Assembly (NCBI GenBank): GCA_048569615.1
Contig: JBLIRK010000024.1
Location: 1 to 46,949 of the forward strand
Direction: 5' to 3'
DNA from: JAYEPK01 sp048569615
GTDB lineage: Archaea > Thermoplasmatota > Penumbrarchaeia > Penumbrarchaeales > Penumbrarchaeaceae
DNA length: 46,949 nucleotides
How positions within the stretch are numbered: position 1 is the stretch's first letter; each line of letters begins with the position of its first letter. The notes below the pieces were generated by a model, which made no database searches, had not been told where the DNA came from, and worked only from the letters and a program-made list of their open reading frames with translations. The position numbers were made by a program, and so were the translations under genes. Below are positions 16,515-25,267 of the stretch, piece after piece.

Positions 16515-17798
16515 TCAGAGACCAAGCTTTTCTCCCATCCCTTCGGAGAGCTCGATATACTTCTCCCTCCAATCCGTCCCGTCCTTCAGCTTCCCATCGT
16601 TGTACAATATCTCACCTGCTACGATGGTTTTACTGACAAGATGACCTACTGCCGAATAGACGAGGGCGGATGAGAGATTGTCCCTCCTCAGCGGCATCAT
16701 CGTCGGATCGATATCGACAACGGCAATGTCGGCGTTCATTCCCTCTTTGAGCATTCCGCCGTTGAGCCCCAGTATCCTGTTCCCATTGATGGTGGAGCAG
16801 ATGAGAGCGTCATCGGAGGTCGCCGCCATCGGGTCCCAGTACTGGCCCTTCTGAAGGAGGGCCATTGCCTTCATCTCCCTGAACATGTCCAGGGAGTTGT
16901 TGGAGGCCGCGCCGTCAGTACCCAATCCCACCGTCACTCCCATCTCTTTCAGGTCCTTGTAGGGAAAGAATCCTCCCGTCGCAAGCTTCTGATTGGAATT
17001 GGGATTGTGAACCACGGCCGCCCCCCTCTCCTTCACCCTCCGGAACTCCCAGGATGCCGCCCAACCCATGTGGGCGAGCACCGTTCTTTCCCAGACCACG
17101 CCGTGGGCGTCGAGCTCCTCCAGGGCGAGCCTCCCCTTGTCCCTCCTGTTGTCGAAGACCTCCTTTCTCGTCTCGGAGCAATGGACGTTCAGGATGACGT
17201 CCTTCTCCCTTGAGAGCTCCCCCGCCCTTCTCATGGCATCCTCGTCGTTGGTATAGATGGCATGGAGGTTCACAACGGGAATGATCCTATCATGTCCTTT
17301 GTAGCGGTCTATGAACTCCCTGCCCTTGGCAAGCCTCTCGTCGGTGCTGCCGAAGACCGAGATCAGGGGGGTGCCCCCTCCCAACCTTATCCCGATCTCC
17401 TCCGCGGCCTCTGCGGAATCGAAATCGCTGTACATGTCCAGGCATGCGGTGGTCCCGGTCCTGAGCATCTCGATGAATCCTAGCATCGCTCCTTTCCTCT
17501 GGAGCTCCGGGGTGAGCTTCGCTTCCACCGCCCACATGGATTCCAGCCATTCCTGTAAAGGTGCATCATCGTTCAAACCCCGGAGCATCACCATGGCGGC
17601 GTGGGTGTGGGAATTAATCAGACCGGGCATGACAACCGAATCGGAGCAGTCCATGACCTCGTCCCCCCTCTCCTTATCAATGTCCCCCACACCGACGATC
17701 CTTCCATCCTCCACCCTCACGCTTGCATTCTCCAGGACCTTCATATCATCCATGGTCAGAACGAACCTCGCATCCTTCAAGAGAATTGGCTCTGTCAT
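16515..17798 (-). CDS. mtaD: MTA/SAH (or 5'-deoxyadenosine) deaminase, amidohydrolase family
   Basis: This 427-residue metal-dependent deaminase of the TRZ/ATZ branch converts 5'-methylthioadenosine, S-adenosylhomocysteine or 5'-deoxyadenosine to the inosine derivatives. Metal and catalytic residues are visible. SHTH (H64, H66) is in strand 1. H179 is in NLHAIYT, H206 is in VHCSET and D295 is in GLGTDGAASNN; HMGWA (242-246) adds another conserved histidine. The ATG (17798) overlaps the stop of the upstream diphthine-ammonia ligase gene by four bases (ATGA), so the two are translationally coupled. A longer frame extending upstream is only the antisense-free continuation over that gene. The exact substrate cannot be read from sequence. 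Confidence 0.85.
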   Translation of the reverse strand: MTEPILLKDARFVLTMDDMKVLENASVRVEDGRIVGVGDIDKERGDEVMDCSDSVVMPGLINSHTHAAMVMLRGLNDDAPLQEWLESMWAVEAKLTPELQRKGAMLGFIEMLRTGTTACLDMYSDFDSAEAAEEIGIRLGGGTPLISVFGSTDERLAKGREFIDRYKGHDRIIPVVNLHAIYTNDEDAMRRAGELSREKDVILNVHCSETRKEVFDNRRDKGRLALEELDAHGVVWERTVLAHMGWAASWEFRRVKERGAAVVHNPNSNQKLATGGFFPYKDLKEMGVTVGLGTDGAASNNSLDMFREMKAMALLQKGQYWDPMAATSDDALICSTINGNRILGLNGGMLKEGMNADIAVVDIDPTMMPLRRDNLSSALVYSAVGHLVSKTIVAGEILYNDGKLKDGTDWREKYIELSEGMGEKLGL

Positions 17799-18469
17799 AT
17801 CACCCTCGCCTCCTGTATGATGTACCTTGCATTGAATGGGCCCTCCTCGAACACCGATCCCTTGACCTCCAATCTTTTCTTGTATAGGGGCGCCTCGATC
17901 ACCAGGGTCTCGGCCTCCCCGCCCTCGAAGGCAGGGTGGGCCCCCCACCTGTCTGAAAGCCCGAAGAACCTCTCCATTTCGGTCTCGCCTACAACCCTCC
18001 CCAGGTCCGATACGGAAAAACCCTCCGAAGCGTAGGAGAGCAGTATGAACTTGAAACCGGATCCAATGAGGTCCTTCATGAATCTTTTTCCGTCCTTTCT
18101 CCAAAGCGGTGCATACGAAACCAATCCTGCATCGGAAGCTGCATGGGTGAATGCCATCCTCTGATAATCGGAGAGGAGCGCTCCGGCGCAGATGCCGTCG
18201 AGATCGAACTCCTCTCTCAGTGCGATCAATGCGCCTGTGAGAGCTGGCAGCTCCTCTTCCTCAGTGCCTATGTCAAGGATCCTGGTCCTTATTCCGGTAA
18301 GCTCCTGGAAGTGGTGGGCTATCTCCATTCCCGGACCCTGATAGAGGAGGGGGTGCGGGTCCGACGGTCTGATGGTCAGAAGCACCGGGACGTCGAAACC
18401 GGAAAGGAGCATCCTGTGCAGCGAATAGCTGGAATCCTTTCCCCCGCTGAACAGGCAGCACACCCTCAT
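17795..18469 (-). CDS. dph6: Diphthine-ammonia ligase (ATP pyrophosphatase family)
   Basis: This 224-residue enzyme performs the last step of diphthamide formation on elongation factor 2, amidating diphthine with ammonia and ATP. The N-terminal PP-loop SGGKDS (8-13) binds ATP. The family-specific regions GICAGALLSDYQR and EGGEAET are present, and the length matches archaeal homologues. It sits 33 bases downstream of the M29 peptidase gene and overlaps the deaminase gene by four bases, forming a three-gene operon. Upstream Dph2 chemistry releases MTA and Dph5 releases SAH, so the downstream deaminase may recycle by-products of the same pathway (inference). Confidence 0.9.
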   Translation of the reverse strand: MRVCCLFSGGKDSSYSLHRMLLSGFDVPVLLTIRPSDPHPLLYQGPGMEIAHHFQELTGIRTRILDIGTEEEELPALTGALIALREEFDLDGICAGALLSDYQRMAFTHAASDAGLVSYAPLWRKDGKRFMKDLIGSGFKFILLSYASEGFSVSDLGRVVGETEMERFFGLSDRWGAHPAFEGGEAETLVIEAPLYKKRLEVKGSVFEEGPFNARYIIQEARVI

Positions 18470-18502
18470 GCGGCCCTTAATGTTCTCATCAGTATTTGAC
18501 CA

Positions 18503-19618
18503 TTACATGAGGTTCTCGGGGTTCAATCCCTTGAGCTCGTCGATGACGAACATGCCGTCCTTCCTGATGAGGACGTCGTCGAAGTAGAGCTCACCGCCCC
18601 CCCAATCCTTGGTCTGGATCAGCACTATGTCCCAGTGGACCTTGGAGCTGTTGCCGTTTGGGGCCATGTCGTAGGAATTCCCAGGTGTGAAATGGATGGA
18701 TCCCGCGATCTTCTCGTCGAAGAGGGTGTCCAGCATTGGCTTGGTCACGTATGGATTGACGCCAACAGCGAATTCGCCGACGTGCCTCGCACCCTCATCG
18801 GTGTCCAGGATCTTGTTCAGGGCCTCCGTGTTGTTCGCCGTTGCCTCTATGATCTTGCCGTCCTTGAACTTCAGCTTCACATCGGAGAAGACCTTCCCGT
18901 CGTAGAGCGTCTGGGTGTTGTAGTGGATGACTCCGTTTACGGAATCCTTCACCGGCGCGGTGAACACCTCGCCGTCCGGGATGTTGAGCTCCCCGTCGCA
19001 TTTTATGACGGGGATGTCCTTAATCGAGAACTCGAGGTCCGTCCCGGGAGCCACTATCCTCACCTTATCGGTCCTCTCCATGAGCTCCTTGAGGGGGTCC
19101 ATGGCCTTGGACATCTTCGTGTAGTCCATGGTGCAGGTCTCGAAGTAGAAGTCCTCGAAGGCTTCTGTGGACATCTTTGCCTGCTGGGCCATTGACGATG
19201 ACGGCCATCTGAGCACAACCCATCTCGTATGGGGGACCCTGTACTGGATATGGACGGGTCCGAACCAGTGCTTCTTGTACAACTCCATCTTGTCCGCCGG
19301 GACATCCGAGGTCTCGGTGATGTTGTGGGAGCCCCTGAGCCCGATGTATGCGTCGCACCTCTTCATGATGTCGAGCTCTATCTCGCCTATCATCTGCATC
19401 GTTTCATCATCCGCTCCCATGTAGAATTTCCTCAGCACCTTGGCGAACCTCTGGGAGACTATGGGGCGCCCGCCGACCTCATACACCTTGCCCACGAGAA
19501 TCTCGACCATCTCTTGGGGAATGTCGAATGTCTCGATGTAAATGGTCTCTCCCTTCTGGAGCCTGGTCGAGTGGTCGATTAGAACGTCTGCCAGCTTCTT
19601 GAACCTCGGATCGTACAT
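18503..19618 (-). CDS. Aminopeptidase of family M29 (AmpS/PepS-like thermophilic aminopeptidase)
   Basis: This 371-residue metalloaminopeptidase removes N-terminal residues from peptides with a two-metal centre. Typical M29 features are the N-terminal MYDPRFKKLADVLIDHST, the central VNGVIHYNT and GKIIEATANN region, VGEFAVGVNP, and the C-terminal SSKVHWDIVLIQ with the ligand histidine. ATG at 19618 is chosen because AGGTG lies five bases upstream; an in-frame extension to 19651 has no such site. It is the first gene of the operon leading to dph6 and the deaminase. Confidence 0.85.
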   Translation of the reverse strand: MYDPRFKKLADVLIDHSTRLQKGETIYIETFDIPQEMVEILVGKVYEVGGRPIVSQRFAKVLRKFYMGADDETMQMIGEIELDIMKRCDAYIGLRGSHNITETSDVPADKMELYKKHWFGPVHIQYRVPHTRWVVLRWPSSSMAQQAKMSTEAFEDFYFETCTMDYTKMSKAMDPLKELMERTDKVRIVAPGTDLEFSIKDIPVIKCDGELNIPDGEVFTAPVKDSVNGVIHYNTQTLYDGKVFSDVKLKFKDGKIIEATANNTEALNKILDTDEGARHVGEFAVGVNPYVTKPMLDTLFDEKIAGSIHFTPGNSYDMAPNGNSSKVHWDIVLIQTKDWGGGELYFDDVLIRKDGMFVIDELKGLNPENLM

Positions 19619-19743
19619 TTGAGCACCTGAGGGGGGGAAAGAGAAAACCATTATTTAACCGAATTCCCACCTAGGGACCTTCATACGGTCGAGCGAAGCG
19701 GTTATCTATCATACTGCCATTCATCTCTGGGGTCATAAGGTCC

Positions 19744-21363
19744 ATGGAGAGAAGGAGACAGCACAGGGTCCCCGAAAGAGGCATCAACAGGAGAGCGACG
19801 AGGAGGCCTGCGGGAGATCTTTCCTCAACATCATCACGCAAGGATGTCTGGCGGAACGAGATGGAGGATGACGTCGATATTGGATCGGTAACTGATTTCC
19901 TGACGAGGAACTGGCTCGTGGTTTCCATAGTGCTAATAGGCATCTCGCTGCGGATCATGCTCCTGAACCATGAATCCTTCTGGATAGACGAGGCTATGAC
20001 AGGACTCAGGTCGAGGTGGGATTTCACATACATGATGGACGAGGTCACTATGCAGGACCAGATGCCACTGTATTTCACCTTTACCTGGCTTGTATCCTCT
20101 TTATTGGGGAACTCAGTCCTTGTCCTCAGAGGACTTTCGGTGATCTTCGGAGTTCTGGCATTCATTCCGATCTACAAGATAGGGATGAGGTTCAGCAGGG
20201 AGGCGGCGGTCATTGCCCTGGCCCTCTTCGCCTTCAGTCCGACCATGTTGTACTATTCCCAGGAGGCCAGAATGTACATGCCCATGGTCCTGCTCTCAGC
20301 ATGCTCCATTTATTTCTATTTGGAGTTCATCGATCCGCGGAAGATGAAGAGATCCATGTCCGGCTTCCTGATGATGGTCTTCAACGTGATGCTGATATAC
20401 GTCCATTATTTCGGAGCATTGTTCGTCGCTCTTCAGCTGACCGCATTGTTCGCGACATTGACCATTAGATCGATCAAGGCCAAGGAAGGGATCAGGCTGC
20501 TTCAAAATATCAAGGGTTCGTGGCCTCTTCTTGCTTCAATGGCCTCATTCATCCCATGGCTGATTTTCCAGCAGGTGAAATATTCGATATCTGACAAGTC
20601 AACCGGAGGCTCAATGGGACTGAGATTGGGGCTCGTCCCTGAAACCTTTACTTTCATCGGAGGTAATTATACCTCCGTTCTGAAATATGATTCGACCTTG
20701 GCGATCATCACTGGATACATATTCCTGACCGCTGCCGGAATCGCGGTCATCTATCTTCTTTTAAAAAAGGAAAAGGAGCATGATCTTGCATCCATACTGA
20801 TACTGGGTCTGACAATGATGATATTCTCACCCATCATCGTCATGGCCCTATCCCGGGTGCTAACACCGATGTACAACCACAGATACTTCGTGTTCCTGGC
20901 ACCATTGTTTCTTCTTTTCATCTCAATAGCTCTTTCGACTTTCCTCAAAAAGCTCGACCGAACATGGAGATCTGCGCTAATCGCAGCATTGATCATTGTA
21001 CTTATCGTACCTTCGGTCGTAACAGACTATGACCAGCTCTCGTGCCGAAACAAGGAGGATTGGGAAGGTGGGATAGAATTCATACTTGAGAACAGGGAAT
21101 CAGGTGATGTTGTCGTCCCATTTCCCGATTACCAGCATCTGCTTCTATCCTACTATACAAGTGATCTTGAGATAAGATTGATGGAAGGCAGGGCCAATTG
21201 GTCCCAATTCCTGGATGATCATGACCGGGTATGGGTGATTTTCAACGAAGTTGACCATATTGATGACCAGGATTTGATAATGGAATTGAATTTATGGCAC
21301 ATGGAGGAATACGCAAAGGAAGGGATCGCCATCCGGCTCTATGTGAAGTATACGAACATGTGA
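19744..21363 (+). CDS. GT39-type (GT-C) membrane glycosyltransferase
   Basis: This 539-residue polytopic protein has about eleven hydrophobic spans. The first extracytoplasmic loop carries the hallmark ESFWIDEAMTG with the catalytic-type Asp-Glu pair (residues 82-83). EARMYMPMVLLSA corresponds to the conserved segment after the third span. GT-C/PMT-like enzymes move sugars from polyprenyl-phosphate donors onto proteins or glycolipids outside the membrane. The C-terminal about 100 residues form a soluble extracellular domain. ATG at 19744 follows a TATA-like stretch (19699-19712) and a weak AAGG; ATG at 19861 is an alternative that would remove an Arg-rich extension. The adjacent GH26-like gene suggests a surface-glycan pair. 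Confidence 0.85.
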   Translation: MERRRQHRVPERGINRRATRRPAGDLSSTSSRKDVWRNEMEDDVDIGSVTDFLTRNWLVVSIVLIGISLRIMLLNHESFWIDEAMTGLRSRWDFTYMMDEVTMQDQMPLYFTFTWLVSSLLGNSVLVLRGLSVIFGVLAFIPIYKIGMRFSREAAVIALALFAFSPTMLYYSQEARMYMPMVLLSACSIYFYLEFIDPRKMKRSMSGFLMMVFNVMLIYVHYFGALFVALQLTALFATLTIRSIKAKEGIRLLQNIKGSWPLLASMASFIPWLIFQQVKYSISDKSTGGSMGLRLGLVPETFTFIGGNYTSVLKYDSTLAIITGYIFLTAAGIAVIYLLLKKEKEHDLASILILGLTMMIFSPIIVMALSRVLTPMYNHRYFVFLAPLFLLFISIALSTFLKKLDRTWRSALIAALIIVLIVPSVVTDYDQLSCRNKEDWEGGIEFILENRESGDVVVPFPDYQHLLLSYYTSDLEIRLMEGRANWSQFLDDHDRVWVIFNEVDHIDDQDLIMELNLWHMEEYAKEGIAIRLYVKYTNM

Positions 21364-21416
21364 TCTTGAAATAATATTCAATTAGAAGCAAGAAAAAAAG
21401 GGAGTTGATCCAGCCA

Positions 21417-23093
21417 ATGACAATTAATGGAAAGGGGTCGTTCGTTTTCATTGTATTATTTTTCTGCCTCCTTCTACAGGGTACCAGTGTACTTTCGCTC
21501 TTCTACCAGGATGACATCGGAAGATGTGATGACCCGATCGACTATTCGGAGTTGAGGGAATTCATAGACGGCAGGATGGTCGGTTACTCGTCGGGTGTGA
21601 CAGGAAGCAAGGATAATGGAGTTGTGACGCTGAAAGCATCGGTCACGGGGAAGAACCTTCTCATCAATAACTATGATGGATACAGCATCGAGATCCCCCC
21701 TGAATGGCAGATGGATGACAATGAGTACGAATATGTTGTTCACCTACGGGACGACTCCATGAAATTAACTATTTTCAAACACGGATACAATCTTACTTCC
21801 GTTGGGATCAACAATTACCTTTCATATTCATACGTCAATGTCAGGAAGGACTACGGACCGATCACCCACATCTCGGACGACATAATGGTCATCGGAGATA
21901 TTGAGTTCCGGACGGTAACATTCACAAGGGATGAGATATCGACCATTGACAATGATATGAACTTTTACAGGCATTACCATCATGTCAACGGGAACAGGTC
22001 GGTCTTCACGTTCTCTATGAAGACGAATGAAAAGAACTGGAATTCATCGGTGATACAGCTGGAATCCTCTTTGGAGAGCTTTGATTTCTGGGAAGTGGAG
22101 CCAGGGTCGGATACCTCACCAGTTCCGGAGAGGGAGGTCCATGGCATCGAGCTTGCAGGTTCGAAGACTGAGCTGATCATTCCCGATGAAAAAAAGGTCT
22201 TCGGTATTTTCCATAAGATGCATGATGAATACTGGTCCGAGATCTCCGATCTCCAAAGGGAACTGGATTTCGAATTCCATTTCGTAATGGACTACTTCAA
22301 TTTCAAAATGACATTCCACCGGGCGGAGGAATACATTCACAAGCACTACCGGGAGGGGAACTTGATGCTGATCACCCTCCAACCTTACACCTCATCCCAT
22401 GGAGAGGATTACGACGGGAACGTCGTGCTTATGGATGTCCTCAACGGAGCCTACGATCAGTTCCTATACGATTGGGCAAAGGGTCTCAGGGACCTTGACG
22501 AACCGGTCTTCCTAAGGTTCGGGAACGAGATGAACGGAGATTGGGCCCAGTGGTGCTCGTGGTTCTACGGCTTGGACCCGGACCTCTTCGTCATGGCGTG
22601 GATAAGGGTTCATTCGATCTTCGATTTTGCCGGAGCGGAGAATGTGATCTTCGTATGGAATCCCAACGACAGGACGTATCCCGACTACGATTGGCAAGCC
22701 CCTTGCCTGTACTATCCGGGCGATGACATGGTGGATTGGATCGGGATCACGGCTTACAATAACGGCGTCACCCGCCCCACCGAGTTCTGGAGGGAGTTCG
22801 AGGAATGCTATTCGGATCTGTATGACGATTACATGAGGCGCTTCTCTTCCAAGCCCTTCATGATAACCGAGTTCGCCTGCAACGAGATCGGAGGCGACAA
22901 GGCCGAATGGATCAGGACCGGGCTCAAGTCACTGTTCGAGGACTACCCGAACATATGGATGGCCGTATGGTGGAACGGTGTTGACGAAACATGGATCTAC
23001 GATATCGACTCCTCGGAGAGCTCCCTGAAGGCGTTCAAGGAAGCCTTAGAGCATCCCGCAGTCCTGAAGGATCCGGTAAAACGGGAAACATGA
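21417..23093 (+). CDS. Secreted GH26-like glycoside hydrolase
   Basis: This 558-residue protein starts with a signal peptide (residues 1-27). Residues 40-230 form a domain resembling a lipoprotein-type beta module. Residues about 260-550 form a GH26-like TIM barrel. FLRFGNEMNGDW carries the acid/base Glu371, MITEFACNE carries the nucleophile Glu485, and DWIGITAYN and AVWWNG are conserved barrel strands. GH26 enzymes cleave beta-mannan and related glucans. ATG at 21417 is preferred over TTG at 21405, which would sit on the GGGAG Shine-Dalgarno. It follows the glycosyltransferase after 53 bases on the same strand, implying that one makes and the other trims a surface glycan (inference). Confidence 0.8.
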   Translation: MTINGKGSFVFIVLFFCLLLQGTSVLSLFYQDDIGRCDDPIDYSELREFIDGRMVGYSSGVTGSKDNGVVTLKASVTGKNLLINNYDGYSIEIPPEWQMDDNEYEYVVHLRDDSMKLTIFKHGYNLTSVGINNYLSYSYVNVRKDYGPITHISDDIMVIGDIEFRTVTFTRDEISTIDNDMNFYRHYHHVNGNRSVFTFSMKTNEKNWNSSVIQLESSLESFDFWEVEPGSDTSPVPEREVHGIELAGSKTELIIPDEKKVFGIFHKMHDEYWSEISDLQRELDFEFHFVMDYFNFKMTFHRAEEYIHKHYREGNLMLITLQPYTSSHGEDYDGNVVLMDVLNGAYDQFLYDWAKGLRDLDEPVFLRFGNEMNGDWAQWCSWFYGLDPDLFVMAWIRVHSIFDFAGAENVIFVWNPNDRTYPDYDWQAPCLYYPGDDMVDWIGITAYNNGVTRPTEFWREFEECYSDLYDDYMRRFSSKPFMITEFACNEIGGDKAEWIRTGLKSLFEDYPNIWMAVWWNGVDETWIYDIDSSESSLKAFKEALEHPAVLKDPVKRET

Positions 23094-23167
23094 TCCTGTA
23101 ACAAATACCGGGCGATGCGGTTTCATGTGATAAAAAAGGTTAATAACTCTGTAAGCAGCTGAAATAT

Positions 23168-23256
23168 CGGGAAGCGGCGGTCAATAGGTATCCTCGGTTT
23201 TATAGTTCCTCGCTAGACCAGTTGAATTGTCGAGCCGTTAGGGCTGCCGCTTCCAT
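23168..23256 (+). ncRNA. Candidate 85-nt stem-closed RNA or bidirectional terminator element
   Basis: Positions 23170-23182 pair with 23242-23254 in a 13-bp stem: nine perfect pairs (GGAAGCGGC with GCCGCTTCC) plus four with wobbles. The enclosed 59 bases can form CTCG/CGAG and GAC/GTC stems. On the plus strand it is followed by ATTTTT. It sits between convergent genes. It does not match the tRNA cloverleaf. Because the stem is symmetric, either strand could be transcribed. Confidence 0.4.
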
Positions 23257-23264
23257 CCATTTTT

Positions 23265-23307
23265 AAGAAAAAAATCGAGGGCGGGGGGAGCACCCTCTCC
23301 CCGCCCC
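23265..23307 (-). terminator. Intrinsic-type terminator of the thermosome gene
   Basis: On the minus strand a GGGCGGGGAGAGG stem with loop GTGC pairs back to CTCCCCCCGCCC (23279-23307) and is followed by CGATTTTTTTC. It begins about 22 bases after the thermosome stop codon. Confidence 0.75.
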
Positions 23308-23329
23308 GTGTTCACTTGGAAGCCGGAAC

Positions 23330-24979
23330 TCAGTAGTCCATGTCTCCCATTCCGCCGCCCATGCCGCCCGGCGGCATTCCGCCCGGAGGCATGCCGCCCT
23401 TGTCGCTGGACTTGGAGGCGATCACGTCATCGATCCTGAGGACCATGTTGGCGGTCTCGGTTGCCGCCTGGATGGCCTGGGTGCCGACCCTGAGGGGCTC
23501 GAGGACGCTGAGCGACCTCATGTCCTCGATCTGGCCGGTGTAGACGTTCACGCCGTGGAACGGCTTTCCGTCGGAGTGTGCCTTGTTGATGTCGATGATG
23601 GTGCTTATGGGATCAAGGCCGGCGTTCTCCGCCAGGGTCCTCGGGACCACCTCGAGGGCGGTTGCGAAGGCCTCGATGGCGAACTGCTCCCTGCCGCCGG
23701 TCTTGATCGCAAACGACCTGAGCTCCCTTGCGATCTCCACGGCTGCGGCTCCGCCGCCGGCGGTCATCTTTCCGTCCTCGATGGCGACTGCAACGGTGGA
23801 GAGGGCGTCGTGCAGGCCCCTCTCGATCTCGTCTATGACGTGCTCGGAGGCTCCCCTTATGAGAATGGAGACCGCCTTGGCATTTGAGCAGCCGGTGACG
23901 AAGGTCATCTCATCGCCGCCGATCTTCTTCTCCTCCACTGCACCGGAGGTTCCGAGGTCCTCCGCGGTGAGGTCCTCTATGTTGGAAACGATCTTGGCGC
24001 CGGTGGCCTTTGCCAGCTTCTCCATATCGGACTTCTTGACCCTCCTGACGGCGAAGATGCCCTTCTTTGCCATGAAGTGCTGGGCAAGGTCGTCGATTCC
24101 CTTCTGGCAGAAGACGACGTTGGCTCCGGAGGCCTCAACGTTGGAGACCATCTTCCTCAGTATGTTCTCTTCGTTCTCCAGGAAGGCCTGGAACTGCGTG
24201 GGGTCGGTGATCTGGATCTTTGCATCAACCTCGGTCTTCTTGACCTCGAAGGCAGCGTTGACCAGGGCTATCCTGGGATTCTTCATCAAGGTGGGCATTC
24301 CCTCGTGGACCCTTTCCTTGTCCACGATTATTCCCTCGATGAGCTCCGTATCCTTGATGGAGCCGCCCTGCTTCTTCTCGACCTTGATGTTGTCTATGTC
24401 GGCCTTCTTCTTTCCTTCCCTCTCCTCGACGATGGACTGGACAGCCCTGACTGCGATATCTGCCAGGAGCTCCTTCTTGTCCCCGGCGGACTTGCCGGTC
24501 ATTGAGGTCTTGGCTATCTTGAGCAGAGCCTCGTTATCATCCTCGATGTTCATGGCTATGCCGTTGAGCACATCCACAGCCTTCTCGGCCGCGAGCCTGT
24601 AGCCCTCGGTGATGAGGGTGGGGTGGATGTTCTTCTCGATGAGGGTCTCGGCGAGCTTGAGCAGCTCTCCGGCGAAGATGACCGCGGTGGTGGTCCCGTC
24701 GCCGCACTGCTCGTCCTGTGTCTTTGCCACCTCGATGACCATCTTGGCAGCCGGATGCTCCACGTCGACCTCCTTGAGGATGGTGACACCGTCGTTGGTG
24801 ATGACGACATCTCCCATGGAATCAACGAGCATCTTGTCCATACCCTTGGGGCCCAGGGTCGTCCTGACCGCATCGGCTATGGCCTTTGCGGCGGAGATGT
24901 TGTTGAACTGGGCTCCCTTTCCTGATTTCCTATCCGTTCCTTCTTTCAGAACCAGAATTGGTGTTCCTCCTGCATACAT
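23330..24979 (-). CDS. Thermosome subunit (group II chaperonin)
   Basis: This 549-residue ATP-dependent chaperonin forms the double-ring cage that folds cytosolic proteins. Family motifs include TLGPKGMDKMLVD (41-53), GDVVITNDG, GDGTTT (93-98), the GGG-AAAVEIA apical-to-equatorial motif, and a Gly-Met-rich C-terminal tail (about 525-549) typical of the central cavity. Full length fits the family. ATG at 24979 has GAGGT nine bases upstream; an in-frame extension to 25084 only translates the promoter repeat. A duplicated TATA box lies upstream and a strong terminator follows, so it is monocistronic. Only one subunit gene is in this window. Confidence 0.96.
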   Translation of the reverse strand: MYAGGTPILVLKEGTDRKSGKGAQFNNISAAKAIADAVRTTLGPKGMDKMLVDSMGDVVITNDGVTILKEVDVEHPAAKMVIEVAKTQDEQCGDGTTTAVIFAGELLKLAETLIEKNIHPTLITEGYRLAAEKAVDVLNGIAMNIEDDNEALLKIAKTSMTGKSAGDKKELLADIAVRAVQSIVEEREGKKKADIDNIKVEKKQGGSIKDTELIEGIIVDKERVHEGMPTLMKNPRIALVNAAFEVKKTEVDAKIQITDPTQFQAFLENEENILRKMVSNVEASGANVVFCQKGIDDLAQHFMAKKGIFAVRRVKKSDMEKLAKATGAKIVSNIEDLTAEDLGTSGAVEEKKIGGDEMTFVTGCSNAKAVSILIRGASEHVIDEIERGLHDALSTVAVAIEDGKMTAGGGAAAVEIARELRSFAIKTGGREQFAIEAFATALEVVPRTLAENAGLDPISTIIDINKAHSDGKPFHGVNVYTGQIEDMRSLSVLEPLRVGTQAIQAATETANMVLRIDDVIASKSSDKGGMPPGGMPPGGMGGGMGDMDY

Positions 24980-25026
24980 ATCTATCGTTACCTCCTCAAT
25001 TTTCGGGGTTGTGACTGTATAGGACA

Positions 25027-25075
25027 CTTCTATAAATAAGTTTCTCGGAGCTGTGGCTTCTATAAATATATTTCT
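25027..25075 (-). promoter_or_regulatory. Tandem duplicated promoter/operator box of the thermosome gene
   Basis: The 19-base unit CTTCTATAAATAAGTTTCT (25027-25045) recurs as CTTCTATAAATATATTTCT (25057-25075), exactly 30 bases apart. Read on the minus strand, each unit contains a TTTATAG TATA element. The nearer one predicts a start near 25009. Two start points or a repeated heat-shock operator are both possible. Confidence 0.6.
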
Positions 25076-25138
25076 GAACTTCAAGTTGTAAACTGAAAAT
25101 TAATAAAAATACCTCGTAATCATTCTGGAAAGCAATTC

Positions 25139-25267
25139 ATTTATATATCATACTGTTTTGGAGGAGGGTTGGGAGATCACAACCTTTCACCCAACGAGGT
25201 AGATCCGTCATGAACGAGGAAGAACCGCACCAACGATGGACCGCAGGAGGAATGAGCCCTGGCACTC
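25139..25267 (+). promoter_or_regulatory. Promoter and leader of the MgtE-like gene with possible mini-ORFs
   Basis: A TATA-like TTATATATC lies at 25140-25148. The roughly 100-base leader has two good Shine-Dalgarno runs (GGAGGAGGG near 25157, AGGAGG at 25245-25250). Neither is at the proper distance from the transporter ATG at 25268. They instead precede tiny ORFs: TTG near 25166 to 25210, then ATG 25210 overlapping it by TCATGA and running into the transporter gene. This may be a leader-peptide arrangement or chance. Confidence 0.3.

Noticed and set aside
17799..18104. N-terminal extension of the deaminase
   Set aside because: It would overlap the Dph6 coding region for 306 bases. The ATGA overlap start is typical and gives the normal family N-terminus.
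18635..19195. Plus-strand frame inside the M29 aminopeptidase gene
   Set aside because: It is a shadow caused by GC-rich third positions; the aminopeptidase frame is well supported.
23168..23256. tRNA gene
   Set aside because: The closing stem is 13 bp and there is no correctly placed T-loop, D-loop or anticodon arm on either strand.
24980..25084. N-terminal extension of the thermosome subunit
   Set aside because: The extra 35 codons translate the TATA-box repeat and promoter; the usual N-terminus and a Shine-Dalgarno fit the start at 24979.
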